This document shows, one piece after another, positions 45,201-55,400 of a DNA stretch of 64,000 bases. Both the position numbers and the translations under genes were made by a program. Location of the stretch: the NCBI GenBank assembly GCA_019054805.1, contig JAHQIY010000025.1, forward strand, positions 620,001 to 684,000, given 5' to 3'. Within the stretch, counting starts at the first letter, position 1, and the number at the start of each line of letters is the position of its first letter. This DNA is from Brachionus manjavacas. Taxonomy: Eukaryota > Rotifera > Eurotatoria > Ploima > Brachionidae. The notes beneath the pieces are model-generated. The model was not told the DNA's origin, did not search any database, and saw only the letters and a list, made by a program, of their open reading frames with translations.

Positions 45201-45398
45201 ATGAGTGCACGGGTGAATAATGCCGTTCATGTCCAGATAAAGGTTGTCGAACTCGACATCGTTCGGATTTGGCTGACTGGTGTCTGGCGCTATTTTTTCG
45301 TTCGATGTAGCATCCACTTTGGACTTTTCTTCTACACACTGAACAACGATTGACGGATACTTTTTGGTTAGCCAGCGAAAAAATGCAGGAACTCCCAT
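42204..45398 (-). CDS. xrn2: 5'-3' exoribonuclease 2 (XRN2/Rat1), intronless
   Basis: Single-exon gene of 1064 residues. The XRN start [15 protein letters not shown] is complete, followed by catalytic-site motifs [48 protein letters not shown] and [16 protein letters not shown]. These hold the acidic residues that bind two Mg ions. A CCHC zinc knuckle ([14 protein letters not shown], near residue 267) is typical of XRN2 and absent from cytoplasmic XRN1. Then come [17 protein letters not shown] and, after an acidic linker ([20 protein letters not shown]), the XRN2 C-terminal core with [20 protein letters not shown] and [13 protein letters not shown]. The last 190 residues are Asn/Gln/Tyr-rich. 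XRN2 degrades RNA after 3'-end cleavage in the nucleus and promotes RNA polymerase II termination. The 5' two thirds are much richer in G+C than the surroundings. Confidence 0.97.
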   Translation of the reverse strand: [1064 protein letters not shown]

Positions 45399-45714
45399 TT
45401 TGTTTTGTTCTGAGTGATTGTTCTTTAAGAGACTTGCTTTTTTTTGTTTTTTTTTTTTAAAAAGAATATTTTACTTTTATTTATAATAAAGATGTTAATG
45501 GTTGTTGATTATTTTTAAAAAAATTTTCAAGCTCATGCTAAATGGCAAGCAGAACAATTGTTTTGTTTTTAGCAGTTAAATTATGCTCAATTTTTTCTTG
45601 TAGGAATTAATTAGTTCAAACAGCTGATGTAACTTAACATTATTATAGAAAATAAATTTTTTTTTTTAAAGAAAAATCAAAAATTTCACCAAAATAAAAG
45701 GCCATCAAATAATT

Positions 45715-45762
45715 TTTATTTTATTTATTTGTTTTCTGTACCGAGCTAGAGCTCCTTCAGAA
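45715..45762 (-). repeat. Non-LTR 3' tail
   Basis: Minus strand CTGAAGGAGCTCTAGCTCGG TACAGAAAACAAATAAATAA: another copy of the hairpin tail, with a perfect GAGCT/AGCTC stem. Truncated at about 45860, next to the inverted-repeat element. Confidence 0.65.
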
Positions 45763-45867
45763 TAAGTTAAAAAAAAAATAAATAAAATAAAAATAAAATT
45801 ATAGTTAATAAAATGAGATAAAAAAAAGGATCATAATAAAGTAAATAAGCTAAAAAAATAATAGTTG

Positions 45868-46430
45868 AAATAATGAACTGACAAAAAAATTTAAATTTTA
45901 CTGACAAAAAAGACTAAATCTACTGACAAAAAAACTACATAAGATGACAAATAAATTAATTGACTGATAAAATAATGATTTGAGTGACAAAAATACTTTT
46001 TTGATTAATTAATTATTGTTACAACAAATTAATGATTATGAGGTGACAATAAAAATCAAAATCTTGAATTATAGCACCAAAATTGGAAGGAAGTTCCAGA
46101 CGATTATGACAAACCTTTTTGTTCAAATCTCATCATCAAGCTAGAGTCAACTATGAGAAAACGTCACAATTAAAGTTCTTTCCTTGCAATCTTAAAGAAT
46201 TACATCATTAAATAGCTTAATTAGAAATAAAATGAAATAAAAATAAAACCTATCTATAAAATAGGTTTTATATTGTCAGTGCAAAATTATTAAATAGTCA
46301 TCTCAATATATATATATTTGTCAGTCGTTTAGTTTTTTATAGTCAGATAAAATAGATTAAATTAGTCACCACTTTTAGTTATTTTTGTCGTCTTAAAAAA
46401 TTAAATTTGTCACCCCCAAAAAATTTAATG
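45868..46430 (-). repeat. Dispersed inverted-repeat element, copy 2
   Basis: Reverse-orientation copy of 1281-1895, with the same TGACAAA/TTTGTCA arrays, CATCATCAAGCTAGAGTCAA at the centre and TTTGTCACCCCCAAAAAATT at the right end. It holds a local inverted duplication AAAACCTATCTATAAAATAGG TTTTA not present in copy 1. Confidence 0.7.
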
Positions 46431-46842
46431 CAAAATAAAATAATGTAGCAGCGTGTCAAGAAGAAGTTTGTTTTGCTTGCACAATTGGAAATTTGTGGTT
46501 TTACATTTTGTAGTTTTTCATATTAATAATAAAAAGAGAATTATTATTAGTTAGTTTTTAGTTTATTAGTTTTTATATAATTTCGTTTGTTTTTGGTTTT
46601 GGAATCGGACCTCGTGTCCCAATAAAGTTATTCGAAAAACCTTTTTGTTTTGATCCGAAACCCTCGAGTCTAGAAAAGAAATGACTGGTTTAAGTCAAAG
46701 GCTAATTTGTCTGCCGCTTCATCTACAAATACATCATCCACACCATCTCAGCTTGAATTAGAACAATCGCTGATGCTCTCAGCACCAGAATCAACTAAAG
46801 TTTCCAAATTATTTCCCTTTTTTTTCAAATAAACTAATATCA
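46431..46842. other. Possible solo LTR and short coding remnant
   Basis: From about 46446 (TGTAGCAGCGTGTCAAG) to a TCGTGTCCCAATAAAGTTAT stretch near 46614-46633 the layout resembles an LTR with a polyadenylation signal. 46681-46830 (+) is open (DWFKSKANLSAASSTNTSST, then Ser/Leu-rich). Neither is matched elsewhere in the window, so both calls are weak. Confidence 0.3.
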
Positions 46843-47430
46843 ATCTCTGTATCTGTGCCCAGTATCTGCTCTTTGAGAGTATTAAAAAAACTATAAAAAG
46901 TAAATTAGATATTCAAAAAAAAAAAAGTTCTCTTTTATTTTTAAATTTGCTAGATCAGGCTTTATATTAAAAAATTTATACTCTTGGGTTGTCTGATGCA
47001 TTTAGATTTGTGATATTTCAGAATTTTCTTGCAATTTTAGCTTGAATTGTCTTCACAATTCCTTTACAGTATTTAAAATTTTAACGACTTGGAATTTAAA
47101 AAATAAAAGTCTTTGGCTCCGACTTTTCAGAAGAAAAAAAAGACTTGTGACTTGGACTTGTGACTTTTAGACATCTCTGAAAAAAAGTAAAAAAAAAATT
47201 AGCTATAATAATTATCAAATTTTATTTACAAAATCGTAATTAATTAAAACAAAGGTAAAAAGAAGAATTAAATATCAAAAAATCCGTCACTTTTTAAGAC
47301 TTGCAAAAAAATATTTAATTGAAAATTTTTATTTTTATTAAGGATTTATGTGTTATAATGGAACTATTGCATGAAAATTTACACTGTCATTTTAAATTTT
47401 TGTGACTTTGAAGAATTTTGAATTTTAATT
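46843..47430 (+). repeat. Segmental duplicate A with half a hAT-like element
   Basis: Starts CTCTGTATCTGTGCCCAGTA, contains GCTAGATCAGGCTTTATATT and ends near TTTTTGTGACTTTGAAGAA. The same sequence is at 55349-56215, about 8.5 kb away in the same orientation, nearly identical by eye. It includes the right end (..GACTTTTAGACATCTCTG, to 47179) of a hAT-like element whose left part, present in the other copy, is missing here. Confidence 0.8.
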
Positions 47431-48349
47431 AGAAAATCGGAATGAATTTTAAAAAAATATCTCATTCAATTTTCTTTCCTTATTTATTTAAATACACTTT
47501 TTAAAATTTCTGAATGAAATTGGACAGAAATACCTTTTTTAAATTGCCATAATGCATTTTTTTTTATTTTAATTCATTCCATTTGCGTAAATAAAATTCT
47601 ATAATCAAAATAGCTCCTTTTCATTTTCATTATGTTATTTTTCTCCTTTTTTTACTTTTACTTTTTACCTTTTCTAGTGCATTTTTAAGCAACGGCGCCG
47701 ATCTGACCCAGAGGCTACTGCATCGACTTGATCATCTACTCCGCGATTATTAATAAAGTGAAAATGGTCAAGTGATTGTACCATAGAAACACTACAATTT
47801 TTTAATTAAAGTAAATAATAAAAATCAGGAAAAAATAACATCCATCCGAATCATCCGAATTGAGTGACATGTCTTTAATGTGTTATTCAAAATTGAGTAC
47901 TGTTTAAAAAAAAATTAAAAATTCAATTTTAGTGACATATTATTGAATTAAATGATATTATTTAGATAACCTTGATGTCCTTTTTAAGTTCTAGATTTTT
48001 TTTTTTAAATAAACCTTCATGCTTGATTCAAAACACTTTTAAAAATTTAATTTAAACATTAAAATGTTAAATTTTTTTTCAGCTAAAATTTTTTTATACA
48101 CAATTAAACTAAATTTTATTCTATTCTTTTTATTAAAAATGTTTTAAAATAAATTTTATTTTTGAATAAATGAAGTGTTAATATGGAAAGGGGCACTGTT
48201 AAATAGTTTTGATAATTAAAAATAAAATATCAAAATTGGCTCAACTCGTTTTGAGAAAAGCTAATTTCTAAGCTAAAAAAAGAAGGATACTCTTTTTTGA
48301 AGTTGCTCTAAAATTTGTTTGAAACCTAATAATTTATTGTATAAAATTG
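47431..48349. other. Non-coding stretch
   Basis: AT-rich. One less AT-rich patch at 47690-47760 (GCAACGGCGCCGATCTGACC..) stands out but has no frame, tRNA fold or match in the window. Confidence 0.35.
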
Positions 48350-48990
48350 TTCAACTTCTTTCGTCAACATGAAAACAACTATAAAACTGAACTAGAAAAA
48401 AATTTATCAGCAGTTCCTCAAGATGTTTTTATTAGTTCTTTGCTGTTCACTATTTTCATTAATGTTATCAACACTAGAAGCACCAAAATATGTTAATGAC
48501 TCTTTTTCGATTTTAAATATCTTAAATTGACAAGAAAAAGTTATATATGATCAATTTTTGCTGGAAACTAGTAAAAAGTATTCCATTCTAATTTCAGATA
48601 ATCTTCTATCATTAAAACAAGGTTTTAACAAGAAAACAAAAAAATTTGTTTTTGTTTTGGTAAAAAACTATCTTGAAAATCTATTAAATCTTAAAGCTTT
48701 TTATTACAGCGCTAAAAAATTTATCCTTTGCATTTTAGATGAAATCATGGAACGGATGATTGAAAAAGAGACTTCTTTTTAAACATTTTTTTTTATAATT
48801 TGGACATGCAAAAAAATTAAAATTCATTTATCGATTTTAATTAAAAAATAAAAAAAACCTAATAAAAATGCCAGACATGTATTTTTTTAGAACAGAAAAA
48901 AATACAGAGTAGTTCCACATTGGAATAAGTTGCCAGAAAATGTGGTGAAATTTTTAACTTTTGTAAGTTTTGTACCAAAATTCACAATGC
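48350..48990 (+). pseudogene. Non-LTR reverse transcriptase remnant
   Basis: Plus strand: AVPQDVFISSLLFTIFINVI near 48412 corresponds to the PQGSVLSPLLF..INDI block; KKYSILISDNLLSLK (48573-48617) to the YADD region with lost catalytic Asp; and PHWNKLPENVV near 48914-48946 to the C-terminal WNxLP block. Frame shifts throughout. It differs from the 7171-9234 family and is closer to CR1-like elements. Confidence 0.65.
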
Positions 48991-50642
48991 CCATTTAAAA
49001 AATGTCCTTTTTAAATTTTAATAGTATTAGGTCTTTCCTTACTCTATGTCATTTATTAAAATTTCGCAATAAATTTTGAAACAAAAACAGGAATTTCGAT
49101 TGAATTAAATTGAAAGCTAGATTTGTCAGAAAAAACTTACATTTATCTTGGTTGTAAGTCTTTCCAGGGTTTTTTTAAGAAATTAATAATATGTAATATT
49201 TTACATTAAAGTAAAATCTAATATTAGCTTAACAACTATTTTATTTCATGAACTGAAAATAAAAATTTAAACTTAAAATAACTAAAAACTTGTCAAACTC
49301 TTAATATTTTTATTTGAAACAAAAAAAATAAATATGAACAAAATAAATTAACAAAAAAATAATTTAATTTTGAAATTGTTATGTTAGAAAAAAGGAGTCC
49401 GTTTAATATTTTTTCTCTTTTTTTTTTGTATATTTTTTCCTTGCTTGAAACCGCTATTGCTATCATACAAATTGCTTTTTTGTCTTTGAAAATCGTAAAA
49501 GCGGGTCTTGACATTCAAAGTCCGTTTCCCATGGACATTTATGATTATGACGCTTCAAGCCACTCAAATCATTGTGGTACCTAAACACAAAATTTAATTA
49601 AAATATTATTTTATAAATATATTCAGAATATATAAATAAAGTGTAAATTTACTAATATTTTTTTTTCTTCTACTTCATTAATTTTTAATCTTATAAGATA
49701 ACTCTGAATTTCGTCTAAGTTCAGTCAGTTTCATTAAGTTTTCAATAAAGATCTTGCATCAAGTATATTGAATAGAGTTCTGATGTAAACGTGTTTATTT
49801 TCTTACATTTTAAAATATTAAGGATGTAATTTTCTTATATCAGAGTATTTATAGTTCAGTTCTAATTCAAATGTAGACAATTTCTTGCATTAGTTTAAGA
49901 AATATTGACAGTGACAATACAACATGTAAGAACTTACCTCAAAATTAACATATATAGCTAACAGTGCAGCCAGTCTACGTCTGCAGCTCTTATGTATTTG
50001 TTTTTTTATTATGTATTTGAACGCCTTAAAGGCAATGTAAAAAAATAAAAAGTAATAAATAAGACAAAGTTTAAGTGTTTATTAAAAAAAATATATAGTT
50101 TGAAACGTGACTTTTTTTTAAAATATATTATTATTTAATATAACAATTTAGTATTGAACGAAATATTTATTTAAATGTTACTAAAAACTGTTGAATTAAA
50201 GATAATTTGAATGCAAATAAAAAATAGAATTTAATGAATACTTTTTTTCCTAGTGTGTGTTTACGTGGTGGATATTTGGTTTTAAATTTAGAGACAAAAT
50301 ATTTTGAACTAAACATTTATTTTGAAACAGTGAAAAATTATACTTAATTTTGGTATGTTTTTTTTTCTTATTTTTTTAATGAAAATTTGCTCGAATAGAT
50401 ATGCATGATCTTGAAAACATTAAAAAAAAAAATAATAATTTTAATGCGGGGAAAAATTACTAAATTTCTTATTGCGAATTTTATTTTTCAACTTGTTTAA
50501 ATTTTGAATTTTTGTCGATAAATGCCGATTTATTTGAAAAATTTCCACTTGCAAATTTGTCCAAAATAAACAACAATAAATCAAAATTATGAATAAAACA
50601 ACAATTCAAGGGTAAATATTTGAAAATTAATTTTTTTTTTCA
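48991..50642. other. Intergenic region with two possible minus-strand exons
   Basis: On the minus strand, TTTGCCTTTAAG..GTAAGTTC borders enclose about 50028-49939, open in one frame only (AFKYIIKKQIHKSC, RRRLAALLAIYVNFE). An acceptor TTGTGTTTAG at about 49584 opens a second stretch (49583-49466, with LSGLKRHNHKCPW). The phases do not join into a convincing protein, so these may be chance or part of a non-coding transcript. Nothing else is recognised. Confidence 0.25.
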
Positions 50643-51720
50643 TGCTAAAACACGGACCGGGGTCGGATGGCATCAGAAATTATGCAAAAGCTGCCGACCA
50701 CCGACCATTTTATAACGCGAAAGTATCAGTTGGACACTAGAACCTAGTTTTTGAGTCTTAGTGTCCGGAAAAAATCCAGAATGGCTGTAAACGGAGCACA
50801 TATCTTCAGGACAACGATGTGACGTGGGTCTTCCGATCTCTAGTTATATGAAAGAGAATTGCCTAAGCATCATTGTGGAAAAATAAATAGTCATCTAGCT
50901 CTTTTCTTTAAAAGCTCATAGCTAACAAAACCAAAAAAAAAATTTTAAAATTTTTTTTAGTCGTAAAATTGTTCAGTTTTTAAGAATTGCTGGTTAAATT
51001 GCATATCATTTTGTAGATAACTAAAATAGCTTTTGCATAATTCCTAATGGTGTGGGCTGAAATTCACGTAATAGTGAGTTAAAAAAGCATAAACATAGTG
51101 ACAAACACATAAAATTTTTGTTATTTAGTGAAACGTGAAAAAAACATATAGAAATATTGTATAACTGTTAGGAAAACATAAGTCAATTTTATTTATCAAA
51201 GTAAAAAAGTGAATTAAAAACATAAATACTTTAGTCGTAATTCATTTTCATGTTCACTAGAGGTAACCATAAAGTAAATAGGAAAGAATTTACGCTTTAA
51301 TATCTGTCGCACCAAACACTATAAGACGAAATCCGTACTTAACGATTTTTTATGTACAGTCTGCAAGAAAAGTTGAACCTATTTTGATGTGTGACAACAA
51401 CTGCTTAGAAGTAACGCCAAGATGAAAGTGGGTCTCTTCACTGCCGTCGTCAATGTCTACACCAAAATAGAACGGTTGGTCGTTTGGAAAGTTTTGTAAG
51501 TGAATATCTATGTAAGTCTTTGCCATTTACGTGATCGCTAAGACCTGCGATACTGTTGATTTTTATACCAGTTGAATCAACAACTTGTGTTTTTTTTCTC
51601 TGCTCCAATATGTTCAACTTTCATTTTCACATTTATGTGGTGTTTTTTAATTTTCACTTTTTTATGTGAGTTTAACCATTCCTAATGGCGTCCGACCCCG
51701 ATCCGTGTTTTAGCACAAAC
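50643..51720 (-). mobile_element. Decayed MULE with transposase fragment, next to mTOR
   Basis: Inverted ends TGCTAAAACACGGACCGGGG (left) and, in reverse complement, TGCTAAAACACGGATCGGGG (right), continuing into GTCGGA..CCAT.AGGAAT, about 45 bp. On the minus strand from about 51495 the coding remnant reads FYFGVDIDDGSEETHFHLGV, LLSHIKIGSTFLADCTYK and, after shifts, GFRLIVFGATDI and FFPIYFMVTSSEHENE. This is the conserved block before and at the first Asp of the MULE transposase domain. The rest is deleted. No 9-bp target duplication is left. Confidence 0.75.
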
Positions 51721-51767
51721 ATTTTTTTGTTTGACAAAAGCTACAATTAATTTGCTTTTTGGTGAAG

Positions 51768-52460
51768 TGTGTCGAAGGAAACGAACAGCACAACAAAGCA
51801 TGGACTCGCTGACATAAACTACAGCCAATACATCGACTCGCTAAAGTCGCAGGACCAGCGAGTTCAACTGAAAGCAGCCAAGGACTTTTACGCGTTTTTG
51901 CTCAACGAACTGAAACAAGTGAAGCGAGACGGTGAGACCAGTTTTGTGGACAATTTGATTCCGTCGATCAGAGAATTGGCCAACGAGAACAACCACAATC
52001 TGAGCGACAAGCAAGCGTGCATCTACATAATAACGTCCATCATCAATTTGGACAACATAAACGTGAAAGTGCGCAAGAAGCATCAGACTAGTTTGTTTCG
52101 TTGGCTGCGAAATTTGCTCTCATGCTCGGACCAAACAGTGATTCACATGGCTTCAAGAGCCATGGGCAGGTATGTGCAAGCGGGAGTGGAGTGTGACGTT
52201 GAGTTCAAGTCGGGCCTGGAGTTTTTGCGAAATGAAAGCGAGTCGAAAAGGTACCAGGGAATACTTTTGGTGCGCGAACTGTCGCTCGCCTACCACCCGA
52301 GACTATTCCTCAACTCGGCCACATTTTTCGAGAACATCATTGTGCCCATTTGTGACCACAACGCCCAAATACGATACGAGTCCATCGAGCTGTTTCGACT
52401 GGGCCTAATTGTGTGCCTGAACAGGGAGTCGTCAGCGCAACAGACGCACAACATGGCGCA

Positions 52461-52491
<31 letters not shown>

Positions 52492-55400
52492 TCCAGATCC
52501 AACCGGGTGCGGCGATCGTCGACCAGTTCTAGCTTGAGCTCGTGTGTGTCGGCTGCCGAGTGCACTGGCGCTGCTGGTCAAAGCCGGCACCTAAATCTGG
52601 AGGACAACAGCTTGTCCAAGTTCGCCAGCTGCATCGAAGAAAGTCTGTGCGAGCTGGAAAATCTGTTGCAGGAGAAAAATGCGAGAAGTTTGCCTCACGA
52701 TTTGTCGCCATCGACCAGAGAAGACAAAATGCACGGCCACTTGCAAATCGTTTTGGAGCTGTTCAAATTTTCCAATCTCGAATTCGAAAAAACAATCGAA
52801 AACTATTTGTCCACGTACAGCCTGTACTATCAGCAGGTGCAGCAGGCGTTTAGTTTGAACGCGTCGAGCGCTCTCAGCCTCGCCAATCTGATCGAGAACA
52901 CGGCCAAAACGTGCGAAGAAATGCACGCCTTGAACTTGCAGAAACTGTTGCCGCACAGCTGCTTTGACCCGTTGCACACCAACGACCCCTTTTTGTTCCT
53001 GTTCAAGAGCCAAAAAATAAACGTGTGCGCCGAGTTCAAGACGTGCAAAGACCTAATAGCCAGCAACCACGCACGAATCAACCAAATTCTAATCAATCTA
53101 ATGAAATACATTTTGAACATTTCCAATTTGAACACGAGCGGCTTGATGAGCCTGCAAAATCAGCCGGTGCAGCTCACCTACAGGTCCATCATCGAGGCCA
53201 TTTTGTGCATAATTCCCCGATTTGCTCGCTTCGATCCGTTCAAGTTCAATAGCAAAACTCTTGGCCACGTTCTCTCGTTTATCAGCGGTTTGAATTCGAT
53301 TACTGGCTTTTTTGCGGCCTCATCGTCCTCGTCCGGTTCGGCGTCGTCGTCGGCGTCGTCGTCATCGTCGCCTCAAATTTCGGCCAATTCAATATCGAGC
53401 GGAATCTTTAGTCCGATTGTGAATGCTGCCCGAGGCGGCCACAACAAGCAGCTGAGCTCGCCGCCCCCGAGCCCCCTCCTCAACTATCCCAATGGCACAC
53501 TCATCTCTTCCAAGGGAAGCTTTTGTCTCGGCACGCTCAAGAGCGAGCTCATATTTTGTGTGGGCTTCATGTCGCTGAGTTTGACGAACACCAGCCAAGA
53601 GTTTCTCGCCTTTGCCAAACAATTTATTCACTCGTTTCGAAGCTCGTCTCTGCTCAAGACTCGCGAGATTCAAAAAAAAAAGCTAATGCTGGAAAAAGAG
53701 GCGCAAATAAACGAGCTGAACTCGGTGATGGCATGCATTGCGATGTACGCCTACAATTGTATGCTTCACGCGCGCACTCTACACTCTCCCACTGGCAAAC
53801 AAGACTTTTGGTCCAAAATAATTGATCTCATAATGAATTTGCTCGAGCCGCTGATGCTTTGCTCCGGCGGAATAACCTACACAATGAGATACTTTTTGAA
53901 CGAAATAGCCAGCCACATTCCCGAATTGAAGGCGTCCATTCACGAGAACCTGCTCAAAATTTTGTCCCAAATACTGACCGGTCGTCAACTCTCCCACATC
54001 CTAAAAACCATACCCATATCGGCCACTCATCTAAGTCAGTCGAACAACCTGTATACTCTAGTGAGTCCGCTACAAGTCCAGCTAAACGGCTCTGTACTGC
54101 CAAATCGAAGTTTGAATCGTGAACTAAGTGTCCAGGAGTCTTTGCCTATTCAAAATGACGTCGAGTCGATTGTCCAAGCTCTTCAAACACTCAGAGCATT
54201 CGAGTTCTCTTCCATTTACATCATTGTTTTTCTAAGATATTGCGTTGACTTTTACCTGCAACACGAGTCACGTTTGGTCAAAATCGAATCGGTCCTCACA
54301 ACAACCACACTTCTCGGCCGACTAATAGACACGCTGAATTCTCAGGATAGCCGCTCGTTGATATCCATCATATCTTGCGCGCTGAGAAAACTGCTGATCA
54401 GCTCTATAACGGACTATGAGCCCGATGTTCGCTATCATGTTCTCAACTCGCTGGACAACGATCCAAAGTTTAACATGTTCGTCTCGCTGCCCGAGAACCT
54501 GAACATTCTGTTCATGGGCATTCGAGACGAGAGAGCAGAGCTAAGGGAACTTAGCGCTTCGATGATTAGTCGGCTTAGTGCGTCCAACTCGGCGTACATT
54601 CTGCCGTTTATTAGAAAAATTTTGACTCAGCTGATCACCGAAGTGGACATTTATTCAGACATTGGGCAGAAGGAGAAATCGGTTCGTTTGATAGGACATT
54701 TGCTGTCTCATGCGCCAAGATTGGTAAATCTTTACGCCAAAAAGCTACTCGACGTTTTGAATGCCAAACTAGGCGAATTCAGACACGACGTTCCGTTCGC
54801 ATCGAGCATTGTGACAGTAGTGGGACAATTGGCGTCGCAGAGTGGCGCCGAAACGATTCAACACTTTGACACTGTGATACCATTTCTGATCGAGTCCATG
54901 CAGGATTTCTACTACATTCAGCTAAAGCATACATCATTGTGGGCGCTCGGACAAATCATAGGCAATACCGGATACGTCATAGAGCCCTACAAAAAATACC
55001 CAAATTTGCTGGACATTCTTTTGGGATTTTTGCAAACCGAAACTTCAACGCAAATAAGACACGAAACTATAAGAATTTTGGGCCTACTAGGTGCAATTGA
55101 TCCTTTTGAATACAAGAAAACGCTGGTCAAAAGCAAACAAGAAGATTTGGCACTGGCTGCAAGCACCGCTGCTAAGGAACAGCATCAGCTGCTTTTGACG
55201 TCAAAAAACAATAACCAAGATATCGTATGTATCGTTTTTAGTCCAATTTTATACTTGATAGTATCAAAAGTGTTTTTAAAAAGAATAAATGTCACTAGAA
55301 TCTCTCATTAGTGTTGTTTGCTTACTTATTTATTTGCTTGCTATTGATCTCTGTATCTGTGCCCAGTATCTGCTCTTTGAGCGTATTAAAAAAACTATAA

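Noticed and set aside
44115..45353. 412-codon open frame on the plus strand antisense to xrn2, with other shorter antisense frames
   Set aside because: It follows the GC-rich codon pattern of xrn2, starts without a good initiation context and shows no family motif; xrn2 on the other strand is fully conserved.
47690..47760. Less AT-rich patch as a possible tRNA or small RNA gene
   Set aside because: No cloverleaf, no A/B box and no match elsewhere in the window.
48467..48490. CACTAGAAGCACC as a third piggyBac-like end
   Set aside because: It lacks the TTAA flank and lies inside the RT remnant; the resemblance is short enough to be chance.
52290..54122. Several frames of 60-140 codons overlapping the first mTOR exon in other frames
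   Set aside because: Shadows of the mTOR coding frame; biased composition and no independent support.
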